The notes beneath the pieces are model-generated. The model searched no databases. It saw only the letters and a program-made list of their open reading frames with translations, and had not been told where the DNA came from. From assembly GCA_020746875.1 (NCBI GenBank), contig JAGTJL010000034.1, positions 124,001-188,000 on the forward strand: a stretch of DNA of 64,000 nt, given 5' to 3'. Positions 1 to 11,269 of this stretch are shown one piece after another (within the stretch, counting starts at the first letter, position 1; each line of letters begins with the position of its first letter). Both the position numbers and the translations under genes were made by a program. The DNA is from Rhexocercosporidium sp. MPI-PUGE-AT-0058 (lineage: Eukaryota > Ascomycota > Leotiomycetes > Helotiales).

Positions 1-1
1 G

Positions 2-870
2 AAAGGAATTGCCACCATTAACGAGGAAGAGGAATACCAATAAACAGAGCCTGAATGGTTCGCGAAGGGCACTGGTGATGGCTGGACTTTCGGAGTCCCA
101 TCTCACAAAAGTCAAGCGAAAATTGATAAGGGGAAAGGCATAGTTGAAGAGCAGGCCGAGCAGCAACTAGTGGAGAGCCAACCATCTATGGAAGATCCCG
201 ATGATGGCTCGGGTCGGAGAAACTACCCCAAGAAGGTTAAAGGAAGAAAGGGAAAACAAGGATCCAGAAACCTGAGGAAGCTCATCGTCTACAGCTTGTG
301 AAGGGATCGGCATTTCTAAAGAGGAGGATCGCTCGAAGCTACCGACTCATTGTTTCAACACCGTGCATAAGAAAGATGGGCAAGAGACTTCTGATGCTGA
401 GCAGCTTGTCGTTTATGACACCAGCTGGGCGCAAAGGGCGTTCAGCTCGAGAAGGCTAGATACGATTCCTGGGTCTGGTAAGTTGATCCTCTCTCCAATA
501 TTGGCAATATAAAACAATCTGTCTGGTCACACTTCCACCAAGCGAGTTCAAGCTGCTTTGCATTACAAGTTCCTTTCAGTCCGCTTTACAGAAACCTTGG
601 GAGGGATATAAAACTCTGCGAGGCGTACTCTAAGCCTGTCGTCAGGGAAAATACGGACACCTTACCGGACGCCTTTTCCGCGAACATATACAGAAGGCAG
701 GAGTCGTTGCACTCGGCCCCATGGCAAAGCACAAAAACAAGTTGATCGATGAAATAAACGCGCTCTCAGAAGCAGAGTCGACTAAGCTCGCCAAGCTTGT
801 TAAATGTATCCTAAAGAAGGCCAGCATACTTGAGTTCATCCATGGCTTCCCCCTTTTGACGAGCAGGTAA
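2..870 (+). pseudogene. Relic of an unrecognised protein-coding gene, cut by window edge
   Basis: Three coding-like blocks follow one another on the plus strand. Block 1 (2-301) is an open frame interrupted by one TAA at bases 41-43 and rich in Lys, Glu and Gly. Block 2 (about 336-475) ends at a plausible GTAAGT donor. Block 3 (about 645-869) reads without stops and contains many Lys and Ala, ending next to a GTAATT donor. The 5' end is outside the window. I recognise no domain. The premature stop and the frame changes between blocks suggest a decayed gene, though introns could explain some breaks. It lies in a transposon-rich zone next to the piggyBac relic. Confidence 0.35.
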
Positions 871-2469
871 TTGCGCTATCAATCTAATTTTTCTGCTAAC
901 GCTCCTGATAAGGACCTCTGTTCGTGATCCACATCCTACCTTCGCGAGACAGCGAGTCCGAAGCAGTAAGCTATCTGCCACATTATTATATTATTACTAA
1001 CAGTACATCAGAATCAACAAAGCAACTGGATACTACAACTAAAAAAGATTCACGATCTTCGAGCCCTCAACCTGCGAGTGAGACACAAGACATCAGCCAA
1101 AAGACGAAAAGAATCATATTCACTATCGATACGCGGGGCCGGGGGATTCTTTTCATAGGATGAACATGCAAGTTCACTGTCATTATACGGTAAGAGAGAA
1201 TACAATCTTCCGCTCAAGAGCGACAGAAATGTCTTTAATGCCACCGGCTAATTGATTTGAAAGTGCAGCTACTGAAGGACCAAGAGTACATTAAAGCGTT
1301 TGCATTGAAGGGCCAAGAAAATGACCCTTTTATAATTAATACTGGAGAAGACTACGGTCGGGTATTGTTGCGTCGAACTGCTAGAGCATCATGCGGAGTA
1401 TGAATGAATATAAGGTCGAGAATCCAGAGGTACCAGACCATGAAGACGTGCTGGGACGATGAGGCTCCAAATCATGACAAATTTTGGAAAATACATTCTC
1501 AAGGAGAGCAAGGGTCAAGTTATAACTTCTGAAACAGTTCACTTCTCAAGTCATCTGTTTGATTGGCTCTTGCATGGTCATCCACGACCCATTTCTCAGC
1601 CGCCAGCGCCGAGAAATCCGTCTTTTGTTTTTCTGATGTAGGTGCAGGAGCCATGAAAGCTCATTAGCCCGGTCTTCTCTTCTCAGCCTTTTCTTCTTCA
1701 TTCACAAACTAGTTCAAATGCCGCTACTAGTGTTTCTTTCAATTTATATATAAAACACTCTGTCTTTCCAAAGAAAACTACTGGGTGAATTGCGTCGTTA
1801 GTTCTTGATTGATTGTTCTCTCTTCATCACTTAATTTTGATAACCGAAGTGCTAGCACCCAATTAGCTACGCCTTTCGAGGTTTCCTCCTAACTGTCTGC
1901 CTCTCCTCGATAAAAGCAACCTGCAGCCTCTTCCCATCAACTCTACAACTCCACAAGACCACATACACTACTAATAAGATGCCTCCCCTCAACCCTAAGC
2001 TCTGCTTGGACTAGTAAGCCTTCTCCCCAGAAGGTTCTCTACTACAAACTCTTCCGGGCATTCCTCTGCCAGTACTCCTTACACAGTGGAGAATTGGACT
2101 TCGATTCCTGCACTCCACATGAGGTTTACTCTAGTGCCAGTGGTTTGGAATTGGGAGCCGCCATGGGTGAGCTGTAGATCTCTTCCTGAGCGTTACGCAA
2201 GTCGAGCATACTTCCCCTTCATTACTAGCACTGGTGCCTCTTCCTCGTCGAGCTCCGCAACTACCTTGTTGCTCCCTTAGAGCCTGCACGCTCGATTCCT
2301 GGTGCTTTGTTCCATCTATGTCCGTGCTATTGCTCTGCGGTCTCCGATGAAGACCGAGTTAACAGTGCGCTCTCTTTTAGTAACCGACGACAACATCTTG
2401 AGGTTGTAGCAACGATAGACCTTCCTACGCTAATCTTACGCGCACTTCTCCAGGCCAGATAAGACGTAT
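871..2469. other. Gene-poor stretch with weak coding fragments
   Basis: Short open frames occur (for example 924-1163 and 2086-2280) but none shows a recognisable domain. Around 1920-1985 there is a pyrimidine-rich, UTR-like leader followed by an ATG at 1980 whose frame stops after about ten codons. This may be another decayed gene start. Confidence 0.3.
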
Positions 2470-2750
2470 CTTTGGTATGATACTGACGATGACTTGGCTG
2501 AGCCTGAGCTTCGACAACCTAGAAAGAAGCCCATCATGGGAACGGATAAGAAGGCGACGGGAGAAGATGTGGAGGAAGAAGACTCGGAGGAGGGTCAGGT
2601 TATCCTGCAAGAAGCTCACAATAACCGATACCAGTCTGACTTCGGAAGGCTTCGGCGAAACCTGTCTAAAGCGACTGTCTCATTCATTCGAGGTCCATGA
2701 GTTGTTCTCAGGGATAAGGGGGTACTTTGCTTCAAGCCAAGCGGAATAGC
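2470..2750 (+). pseudogene. Acidic coding fragment, unrecognised
   Basis: The frame 2494-2700 encodes a 68-residue acidic, Glu-rich segment, and the same frame can be followed past its TGA towards about 2750 with protein-like composition. Nothing upstream supplies a convincing start. It is probably one exon of a dead gene. No family is recognised. Confidence 0.25.
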
Positions 2751-3228
2751 TTAGAAGAACAAAGGCAACATATACGGCCAGGGCCAGGCCTGGATCAACC
2801 TCGATTAATTAGCTTACGCTCCGAGACGGGTTGTTCTAGCCTTCCCTAGTAAAGCACTCCCTGAGGTCATCCCTCTAGGTCTACTGTAATTACAGCGTAT
2901 TACACGCTGAAGGAAAAAGACTTATACACTGAAGAAGAGTAGAGTTCTTTACCAAGAGCCCCATTTCGTGGAGCGAGGTGTGTGTGGAGACAAAAGTAAA
3001 GGTATCTCTTTAAAGATATATATAGCTTTTATATTTCCTCGCTCTTTTATTTATCTTTCTTTTCTTCTTTTCTTTTTCTAAATACCTTTCTTCTTCGTAC
3101 CTTAGTAGTCTCCTGTTATAATCTCTCCTTGTAGTATCCTTTTATAATCTCTTTTATAATTTTCTCTAGTAATTAAGTTAATTAATTTCAATTTGAAAAA
3201 CCGAAAAAAAAGCGAGCTAAGAGGTTAT
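2751..3228. other. AT-rich and pyrimidine-rich spacer
   Basis: No gene is seen. Bases 3000-3180 are AT-rich with long T/C runs, a composition expected of RIP-affected DNA beside a transposon. Confidence 0.5.
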
Positions 3229-3273
3229 CCCATGGAGCGGCATAAACGACTTTTAGCGTGGTCTGACATATTG
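3229..3273 (+). repeat. Left terminal inverted repeat of piggyBac relic
   Basis: It starts CCCATGGAGCGGC and matches the reverse complement of 5234-5281 with a few substitutions and small indels. The shared core includes ACGACTTTT. Confidence 0.8.
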
Positions 3274-5233
3274 GGTTTATAAGGGTTGTTGCTTCTAGCA
3301 ACGGGCATATTAACACCACTAAATAATATTATAATTATATCATAATAAAGCTATTTCTTACTTAAATTATTACATTTAAGATATTAAAAGGTATACAACT
3401 TAATCCTATCTTTAATAGAACGTAACGTTTAAAAGCCGTATTAATTCCTAAAAGTTCTGGGCTATTTATTCCTTTTCGCTGCTTTGATTTTCAATTACAA
3501 ATTTAACTCCCTCTTTCTATCGACTCTAAAGACGCTTTTATTATCTTCTCTTTGTATTTTATAAACTAAATTCTTTAGGGAATCGTTAATTTTATTAATA
3601 AAAACGTTAAATCGCCGAAGGAATTAAAGCCGCATACTAAAGCTAACAGTTAATACAATATTACCGTATTAGAGATTAAGATTTACTTAAGTATTTTAAT
3701 ATATATAAGCATTTATATTAAGAACTAAATTAAAGACTATTAGAGCGACGAAGAAGATAGGCTATAATATATTATACGGAAATATATAAGCCTATAAAAG
3801 TTTGAAATATTATATTAAAAGTTCGCATTTTGTCCTTTAATATAAAGTAAAAAAATCAATACATAAGAGCGAGTAAGTGTCCCGTATATTTAAGGTACCT
3901 TTAACTTATAATATATAAGTAGAGCTACTTAATTCGTATATTTAAGATACCTCTCTTTACTTATAGAAACCTGGCCGCACTATTGCCGTCGACGAATATA
4001 TAAAGAGATTTATAAGCCGGGCTTATGAAATTACGACTATTCCTTTAAAGCCGATATTTACGAGTTATAAAGTATAAGTAATTGTATAGCGTGGCTTCTT
4101 TTTATAGTAGACTTTTTATTTAAAAGGAAAGAAAGGCCTTATCGGAATACTTATTTTAATTGCCTTAAGTAAAAGTAAGACCGGGAAAGAAGGGAATCGC
4201 ATATAAGCCGTAGTACCGCACTTATTATTAAAGCTACTTAAACATCTATCACGGTATTATATAGTTATCTTAAATAACTTATTTATATTTAATAAGCTTA
4301 TAGGCTATTTACGAGAGCTTAGTTTTAATGTAATTAATACTATTAGGCAAGACTCTAGGGTTATGTAACGCTTACTAAATATAAAGAAAAATAATAATAA
4401 AAAAGGATATCGTAAGATGGAATATAATGAGTTTCACGTGGCTTATAGTCTTAATAATATAATTATATATACTCTTTAAAATAATAACGCTCCGTCGCTT
4501 TTTATAGCTAACTATAATAATAATTCTAATATTATTAATATTACTTGCCACCGGCCTAGCGAAGCTTTTATAAACGTAATAATTGCTAAAGTATAATTTG
4601 AGAAAGAGATTATTAAAGAATTAAATAAACCGTTCTTTACCTAGCTTTATAATTAATTCATAAATGCCGTTGACGTCGGTAATTAATTAAAGTCGTATAA
4701 CCCTAGCGATAAAGCTATTAAGAAAAGGGGTTAGCAAGTTCTTTAATAATGGCTTTTTAATATTATTCTTTATAATTGTTTTCTTCTTTTTATTTATATT
4801 AACGTCGACGACTATTAGCACGTTTTTTAAAAGGATAAATAAACTACTTAAGTTAAGTTTCGAAAGGATATTATGCGAGCATTATTTAAGGCTAGCAATA
4901 GTGTCCTTAGATTAAGGAAAAGAGCCTTTTCCTATGGTAATATCGACGAAGAGTTAATCCCGGCACATCGCCATAAGCAACTCAGAATGCTGTCGAAGGG
5001 TAATTGTAAGTGCTGTAAGGGAGAGAGGTATAGGGACCTTAAAAGGGCTGTTTTAGGTAAAGTTATAGTAAATTTATAGCGTACTTTAATAAGAAAGAGC
5101 ACTGTAATAAGCTGTAAAGAGTGTAACATACACCTTTGTAAAGATGGGGTTTGCTTTAATAGGTATTATGGCGCTGTAGAGTAGAATTGAAGCAATTGAT
5201 TATAATCTAGCCTTAAAATCCAGCTCTCTAATT

Positions 5234-5281
5234 GGTCAGATACCCTCACGCCAAAAGTCGTAAGCGACGCCGCTCCATGGG
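5234..5281 (-). repeat. Right terminal inverted repeat of piggyBac relic
   Basis: The reverse complement of this arm starts CCCATGGAGCGGC, as the left arm does. Similarity extends about 45 bases, with indels. Confidence 0.8.
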
Positions 5282-5459
5282 ATACGGAGCCTCCCCGTAT
5301 GATCTTCCTCTTAGTCTCACCACGTACCACCTTACCCCTGGCGGCGAAATGAGACTGGCAGGTCTTATCTCATCGTTTTACATGGGTCACTCCTCGAGGT
5401 AAACATCGAGGAGTGCTTTTGTAGGGCTTTGGGAAGAAAGATACCTAAAAAGAAGTTCA

Positions 5460-6170
5460 CTTCACCACCAAGTATGTAGACTTATACAACGAAGCTCACC
5501 TTGAGAAGAGCCACGAACTCGAGAGATTCTTTGGCGCTAGCCGAGCGGAAGAAATGATGGAGGTGGCTCGGATACCAATAGATAAGCTCGCCTCTATAAA
5601 CTTTCCCTATTGCACCCAATTCCCCAAGGGGCTAATAGATAATCTCAAAGAAGTCTCACTCAGCCTACCGTCAAACCCATTGCTGGTAAGCACGTTGACT
5701 TCGACGGTCTTGCTCAACGCATCAAGGAGCCTGCGAAATTCGGCTGTGTTCCCTCGTCTACTTCGATATAAGTTGACCTAGTCCATCTCCAACTTGGAAT
5801 AGTAGCTCAGAGGCTCATTAGAAATTGTCTGGCAAACTGAAAGGAAGAGTAGAAGGCCGCAGATGGATCTAGAAGAGAAGCAGCACGGGCAATTGGCTGC
5901 TGCCGCTAACACGCAGTATGTAGAGGCTGAAACGGACTAGTTTCTGGTACGCGGGATACGGGGTACTCCATAAAACAGTAAGCGATTAAGTAGAGAGCCG
6001 AGGCTAATGGGAGAAAAACGAAATCTTCCCGAGAGAAGAATGAAGATGTGGACTAAAACCGCTGATACTTCGTCAACAAGTGACTCGTTTAATGACCTGG
6101 CATCTATACAGCCGCTTCCCATCCCTGGGACACACAGTGTTTTTGGCGTCCTTTGTACTTGACTCTAACG
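5460..6170 (+). pseudogene. Relic of an unrecognised gene beside the transposon
   Basis: The frame running through 5554-5781 extends upstream to about 5460 and reads as ordinary protein with Glu- and Leu-rich helices. A second reading frame takes over near 5650, and a third block from about 5868 to 6172 is protein-like but broken by TAG and TAA stops (5938 and 5971). Shifts of frame without splice sites, plus stops, mark a dead gene. Its relation to the fragments upstream of the piggyBac element is unknown. No domain is recognised. Confidence 0.3.
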
Positions 6171-6861
6171 CGATCTTTTGTTAATTTTGAGAGCTGATGA
6201 GATCCCGAAGTTAGATAATCCGACTGAAACTGGCGAGACCCGACATCGGGAAAATAATTTCGAAATGTCGACAGAAAATGATTATCTAGATGACACAACG
6301 CTGAAGGTGGGTGATGTAAGATGAAGAAGTGGTATAGTTTTGATTCTGTCCTCTTTGAATAGGCAACGAAGATTAGAGGGCCTTGATTGTTGCTGAATCC
6401 GGGCAGGATGGAAATGCAGTAACTTCTGAGCTCGGATTTGGTGTATTTGTCTTGCTTGAATGTACAGGGTAGTTAATATACCACCTGATGTTTCATATTC
6501 ATAGAAAGCTGAGAGGCCCAACAATTCTCTTTTGATTGTGAAGAAGCAAGCCAGAGTTGACCTTGTCGTTGGTTTGACTAAACATTTTTAAGTGGCAAGT
6601 ATCTAATATAGTTAAAATCTCAATGAGCTGATTATTTCACCCGGACAAACATAAGTGAGCATTGGTAAAAGCTTATCAGAGCAAACCTACAGTAAATATT
6701 CAATAAACAAAGGGATGTGACACGAATGGAGCAAGAGACGTAGAATTCAAAATAACGTTATACGATTATTTGCTTCATCGAGACGAATCAGTTCCAAAAT
6801 CATGTCGAAGACCATTAGTCTGCTCTGCCCACAGCTCTCGATTCACTTCCTCATTGAACAT
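6171..6861. other. No gene recognised
   Basis: Only short open frames without protein-like character are seen. The distal part is probably the 3' flank of the minus-strand secreted-protein gene. Confidence 0.4.
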
Positions 6862-7362
6862 CTAGAGTGGCGTTGTAAAAAATCCACTACCGGGTACACT
6901 ACAACCATCATCAGCGACAAAATGACAAAGAGAACCGGGGAAATAGTTACACAATCCACGTAACAAATCTATGAAAATCAGCTTCGGTTTAAAACGTAGA
7001 GAATCAAATTAATAACACTTACAGAATAATAATTAGATTTCATCAGCCAACTGCTGATTTCGCATTCATCAGTCAAATGACATGTTTGACCCTACGGAAG
7101 ACGATAAGCTAAGATCATTTGGAATCATATGCAAACATACTATACCGCACGCGCCAAGAGTGCAATACTGTTGTCGAAGTTAGTCTGTGTCATAAGACAA
7201 ATCGGATTCAAGGAGACTTACATCTGTGGGTGGCCTGCAATTTTGTCCTGGATCAACAACTCCTCCTGCTGAGCGATCACGACAAGCGTTTACCCTTGTG
7301 CAAGAGTTTAAGGGTGTTGCATTAACCGAAAGCGCAAAGAACACAAGACCTAGAAATTTCAT
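6862..7362 (-). CDS. Small secreted cysteine-rich protein (effector-like)
   Basis: The gene model has four exons: 7362-7222, 7167-7141, 7091-7023 and 6981-6862. Introns are 54, 49 and 41 bases, all GT-AG. Together they encode 118 residues. The start MKFLGLVFFALSVNA is a typical signal peptide, with cleavage probably near residue 15. The mature part has ten cysteines (21, 27, 42, 49, 54, 60, 66, 90, 98, 106), an even number suited to five disulphides. The exact third acceptor is chosen because it alone keeps the frame open to TAG and retains three more cysteines. A TATA box lies about 105 bases upstream. Small size, secretion and Cys content are what fungal effector candidates show, but this is inference; no named family is recognised. 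The gene is isolated in a repeat-rich, gene-poor zone. Confidence 0.6.
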
Positions 7363-7467
7363 CTTGACGAGAGTTGAAACTAGGCGGGTGGTATTTGTGG
7401 TGTGGATTATTGCGAAACCAACGAAGGGTAGATGCTGGACGTAGGAGACAAAAGCTGACGGACCCAG

Positions 7468-7475
7468 CTTATATA
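7468..7475 (-). promoter_or_regulatory. TATA box of the secreted-protein gene
   Basis: The minus strand reads TATATAAG about 105 bases before the ATG at 7362. Confidence 0.45.
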
Positions 7476-9493
7476 TCTGATATCTGAAGATGTAGAATTC
7501 CAGCCCGAGGCAGCACAAAGTTTGAATTCCCCGTCTTATTCAGTTTTGTCTATACGAAACCCTAACCGTCAAAACGGGAAAGCATGAACTTTATCCTTAC
7601 CCGTATAATCCACTAGCACCTCTCTCAACTTTAACTATAAAATTAGCTCATAAGGTTAAAATCTCGGCCAGGACATCGTTGATGCGAGTCCTGAAATATC
7701 CCTGATAGCGTAACGTAAAATCTGATGGGAAAATAGCTGCACGCATTGTTGATTCACGAAGCACCAAACTGGTTTCGGTTAATTATCTCTCATGTAGGCT
7801 TTTGGAAATACGATAGGCCACATATCTCTATGTAGCTTGAGGCATGTTATTGAAGGAATTTGCTAGTTGAAGGTTGCATTCAGCCAATTAATTGCACAGA
7901 AATGTAAAAGGAACATTTGTGCAATGGGTCGCCAAGCCAATTTACCGGGGGGGGGGGGGGGGGGGGGCAGGGCCAAAGTTTGTTCCACGCATAAAACAAG
8001 GGATAGCTCAGGTTAATTAAACTATCTTATTTCAAAGCGGTGAGACAAACTTTACACCCAGAGTCTTGGCAGTCAAGTAAACATTAATTTAGTGCAAAGC
8101 TGGGCGAGGAAGCTAGAGAGTCCTTATGTTGTGATCAACCAGGTTAACTTGGTTTTCCTCTCGGTACGTTTAACCTCGCGAAGGAAACGAGCATATGCAC
8201 TGATGTCTCGCTAGTCTGGTTCCAGCTAACCTATCCTCACAACTCCCGTCTTCATCAAGTAGATATAAACTTAAATCAGCTACTTATGTAGTTCAATCGT
8301 TCTTCTTTGTGCGTGCTCAATAGCGGGTAACTCAAGTCGAGTAGGGTAGGAATCTTTGACAAAGCGATAAGAAAAAACTTGGTGAATATTTCAAAAGTTT
8401 GCCAAGAGAGGCTAATTTCGCTTGATTGAAAAGTAAATCCTTTTACTTATCTTGTTCTGATCAACCCCAGGTGGAAACGGCACTGAGCTTACCGGAAAGC
8501 CAGGTTAAGATACATTTGGAAGAAGTGATTTGCATATATGAGAGCTGTCTGAGGGGTATTGGATATACATCACAAGGTGATATCTAATGAAATGAAGCTG
8601 ATAATTTGCATAATGAGGGCTTGGCCAACGAAGAAAGAAGATGATGTATAGTCGATGAGGTTTCTTAATTCTTTGGTTCGGAGAGTCTAATCCATGATCA
8701 AAAGTGACCGGCGCGAGGCACAACCTCAAAATCTCTCGAATCATTCTTTCCAAAGCAGACTTCCAATCAACAATTATGTAAAGATAAATAGCGCCGGGTG
8801 GGGTGCCGAAGCTATCTACAAGTCAAAAAAGTTTGTCCCAGAGCATCTTTGAGCTAGGATGACCTGCTAACCAGGTACGTTCTTTTTTGTAGAATTAAAT
8901 GTACCTCAGTAAGAGTCGAAGTTTATAGCTAGTTGTCATTCTTTAAGTTAAACCTAATTCTCTTTCGCATCTAGACGGGAACTCACTAGCTCTGCATCCC
9001 GAAGTTTTGACTACTCGATTGATTGTAGATCTGAGATCATGTGAGCAACAGCCATGCGAAGCTCCCGAAGAATAAGATCTGTTCAGTAGTGAATGAGGGC
9101 AACAGGTTGCCGCTTGTGGCAAGCAATCGCGAACTTGTACGCGTTCAAAGATTCTGGACTGCGAGTATGTTTGTTGGGTGATGTCTTGGTGTTTCGGAGT
9201 TACCGTATTATTGGCGACGCTGATAATTGAGCAAAGAGGGCGGACGAGACAAAGACGCCTGATAGGCTTATACGCTCGAGCGGTCCATCCAAGACTTCTT
9301 CTATAGAAAACTCGCCCGTACTCTCTGGACTCTCGACAACCAGAGTCCCACATCGTCCGTCCGTCTGTGAGAGGACTGTGTAGATGGAAGAATGGCAATG
9401 GCTAAGAAGAACAGCAGCACCGCCGCAATAAGCCTTGGCGACAAAGATAGTTTGACGCATAGGGCCAGGATCAATACGAGGAAGAAGAGCAAA
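7476..9493. other. No gene recognised, gene-poor
   Basis: Apart from the G homopolymer near 7950, I see no feature. Minus-strand open frames at 8943-9398 and 9200-9610 are moderately long, but they lack recognisable domains, and the second runs into the MITE arm. Confidence 0.4.
7947..7967. repeat. Poly-G tract, 21 bases
   Basis: An uninterrupted run of 21 G follows TTTACC. Its true length is uncertain because homopolymers of this size are often miscounted in assemblies. Confidence 0.9.
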
Positions 9494-9495
9494 TA

Positions 9496-9753
9496 CTATC
9501 CCCCCACCCTTGTATAATGTTATTCGGCGGAGATGTGTGGGTCGGATCCAGGAAACAGCACCTCTGACTGGCTGGAGAGCCTTGTCAGAGCCTTGCCATG
9601 GCCTTTGCACAGGCCAAAATTTGGTCTGTTATCACATCAAGGGGTGCAAGTAGAAACTTCTAGAGCCGAAAGCAGTTAATTTCACTGGTCAAACACCCTT
9701 GCCAGCTACCCGCACATCTCCGCCGAATAACATTATACAAGGGGAGGGGATAG
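9496..9753. mobile_element. MITE with TA target duplication, Tc1/mariner-like
   Basis: A 258-bp element starts CTATCCCC and ends with the reverse complement. Its inverted arms are about 47 bases (9496-9542 and about 9708-9753), nearly identical over the core TTGTATAATGTTATTCGG. It is flanked on both sides by TA (9494-9495 and 9754-9755). There is no coding potential inside. Size, arm structure and TA duplication fit a non-autonomous Tc1/mariner derivative. The arms differ from those of the pogo/Fot1 element at 32516, so that element is not its obvious parent. Confidence 0.75.
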
Positions 9754-9755
9754 TA

Positions 9756-11269
9756 GTTGCGTAAGGGCTTTCTAGGTAAGGAAAAACTCCTTGTGTTAGA
9801 ACTGACTTGTCGAAGTGGAAGAGCTTGGCTCTCACCAAAATCCATTAGTTGTAATGTAGTGGGTATTGAAGCTACGCGGGCGATCTCTTCGTGTCCTTCA
9901 TGTAAGTTCTTGACAAAGTGTAGCAGACTACCGAGATATGTATGAAAAGCCAGAGAAAGTGGTGCCCGTCAGCTCTTCTCTATTATTTCGTGTGACGACG
10001 CGCGATACTTGCTTATAAAGTCATCTTTTGTCCAACTATATCCTTGTTTGACCTAGGGATCATAGATCACTGGTTTTGCCAGTAAGCATATCATTTCAAG
10101 TCTTGTTGCCCCGGACTAGTAGAATCAAATGGAATTCGATCTTCCGAAAAGGATCCAGTTACTGCTTACCAGGAAATCTCTGCATTATTGGTTAGTCAAT
10201 CAAGTAGAGTGCGTCTAATTCGCTGTTATTCATAGAGAACCAGAAGGGATTTCTTCGATACATTATATCCGGGTTTTCTGGTTGCCCGTTAGATTGCCGG
10301 TGGTAAGACCAGTTTATCGTTAGGAAGAGTGCGGGCAAGGATATGTGTCGCTTAACCCGCTATTTTCGCTTGATTTCAGGAAGAAAACAAAGATCTTCAA
10401 AACGACTTCAAAGAGAACAAAATGCCATAACTCGAATCTTTAGAGCCCGCAAGACAACTATTTATCATTCATGGAAGATGGAAGTAACGCCAGTATTAGT
10501 ACAGAAGTGAAAATGACATTCCCCCGAAATGGCACGCTAAGACTCTTTAACTGACCCTTATTAATCGTATCGTGTTCGGGTACTCTCGTATTCGTTGAAG
10601 TGCATTCTTCCTTGATTGCTGCTTGATTGCAATAATGCCATCAAAGTTTTTTCCATGACTTTACTCCACCCTGCAGTCCAGCAAAGAATGATTTTCCTCA
10701 TGTGAGAGATCTTCCCATTAGGTGCTCCACGTTGGATTCTGCGGGGTTTAGCGTCAGGACACTCCAAATATCGTGTTTGCTTGGCAGATGCGTTTACCTG
10801 ACGTGGAAGACATCCTCTCGTCTGGAGGAGTCCAAGTGGCGGTGCTATTTTGTGTAGCCCAAGAAGTTTTGCCCCTTTCCAGTATCTCTCGTCATCTTCA
10901 GCTGCCGTGGAGTCAGCATTCAGAATTTCAAATGCAGTTTATCTAATATCACAGAATAAATGAATGGCGGGTACCGTCCAACTGAATTATCCACTGATGA
11001 TTCTCTCATCTCAGAGTCTCCGCGTTCTGTCATATACCAGAAGCGTCGTACGCCAGTCTCTGTTTCACTCTGTGTGTGCTCCAGCTCTGAGCTCATTCCT
11101 CCTCACTCTCCTTGAGGCTCTCTTGAAGAAGTTGTGAGACTTACTCAGCTACCTCGTCGTCCTCTTCAGGTTGATGCTCGTCGTCAGCGTCGGCTCCCGC
11201 ATCCCCATCTCCAAGGTCAGCATTGCCGCCGTCTCAGTTCTCCTTATAGCTGTCCTCAGCGGCAGCCTT
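9756..11269. other. No gene recognised
   Basis: Only short open frames such as 10561-10767 are present, none with recognisable features. Confidence 0.4.

Larger units (their letters stand above)
3229..5281 (+). mobile_element. piggyBac-type DNA transposon, RIP-degraded
   Basis: About 2.05 kb bounded by inverted termini that begin CCCATGGAGCGGC. Although AT-rich and full of stops, it translates into recognisable DDE_Tnp_1_7 (piggyBac) transposase segments in order. An N-terminal block with a DYW-type motif lies at about 3680-3800. The first catalytic Asp is in IAVDEYIKRF at about 3983-4012. The second-Asp region reads ILNNLF near 4262 where the family has LDNLF. The third Asp is in NAVDVGN near 4665. 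A C-terminal Cys-rich zinc-binding block lies at about 4990-5170, with CKCC, a Cys pair and CFNRYY. The many TAA/TAG stops and the Asp-to-Asn change fit G-to-A/C-to-T mutation by RIP. I could not find an exact TTAA target duplication; the flanks are TTAT and ATAC. The element is surely immobile. Confidence 0.85.

Noticed and set aside
5388..5415. 10-base hairpin CACTCCTCGA / TCGAGGAGTG
   Set aside because: A single isolated stem-loop with no gene end beside it; chance cannot be excluded.
9200..9610. Minus-strand open frame of 136 codons
   Set aside because: It runs into the MITE arm, lacks any domain and has several competing frames.
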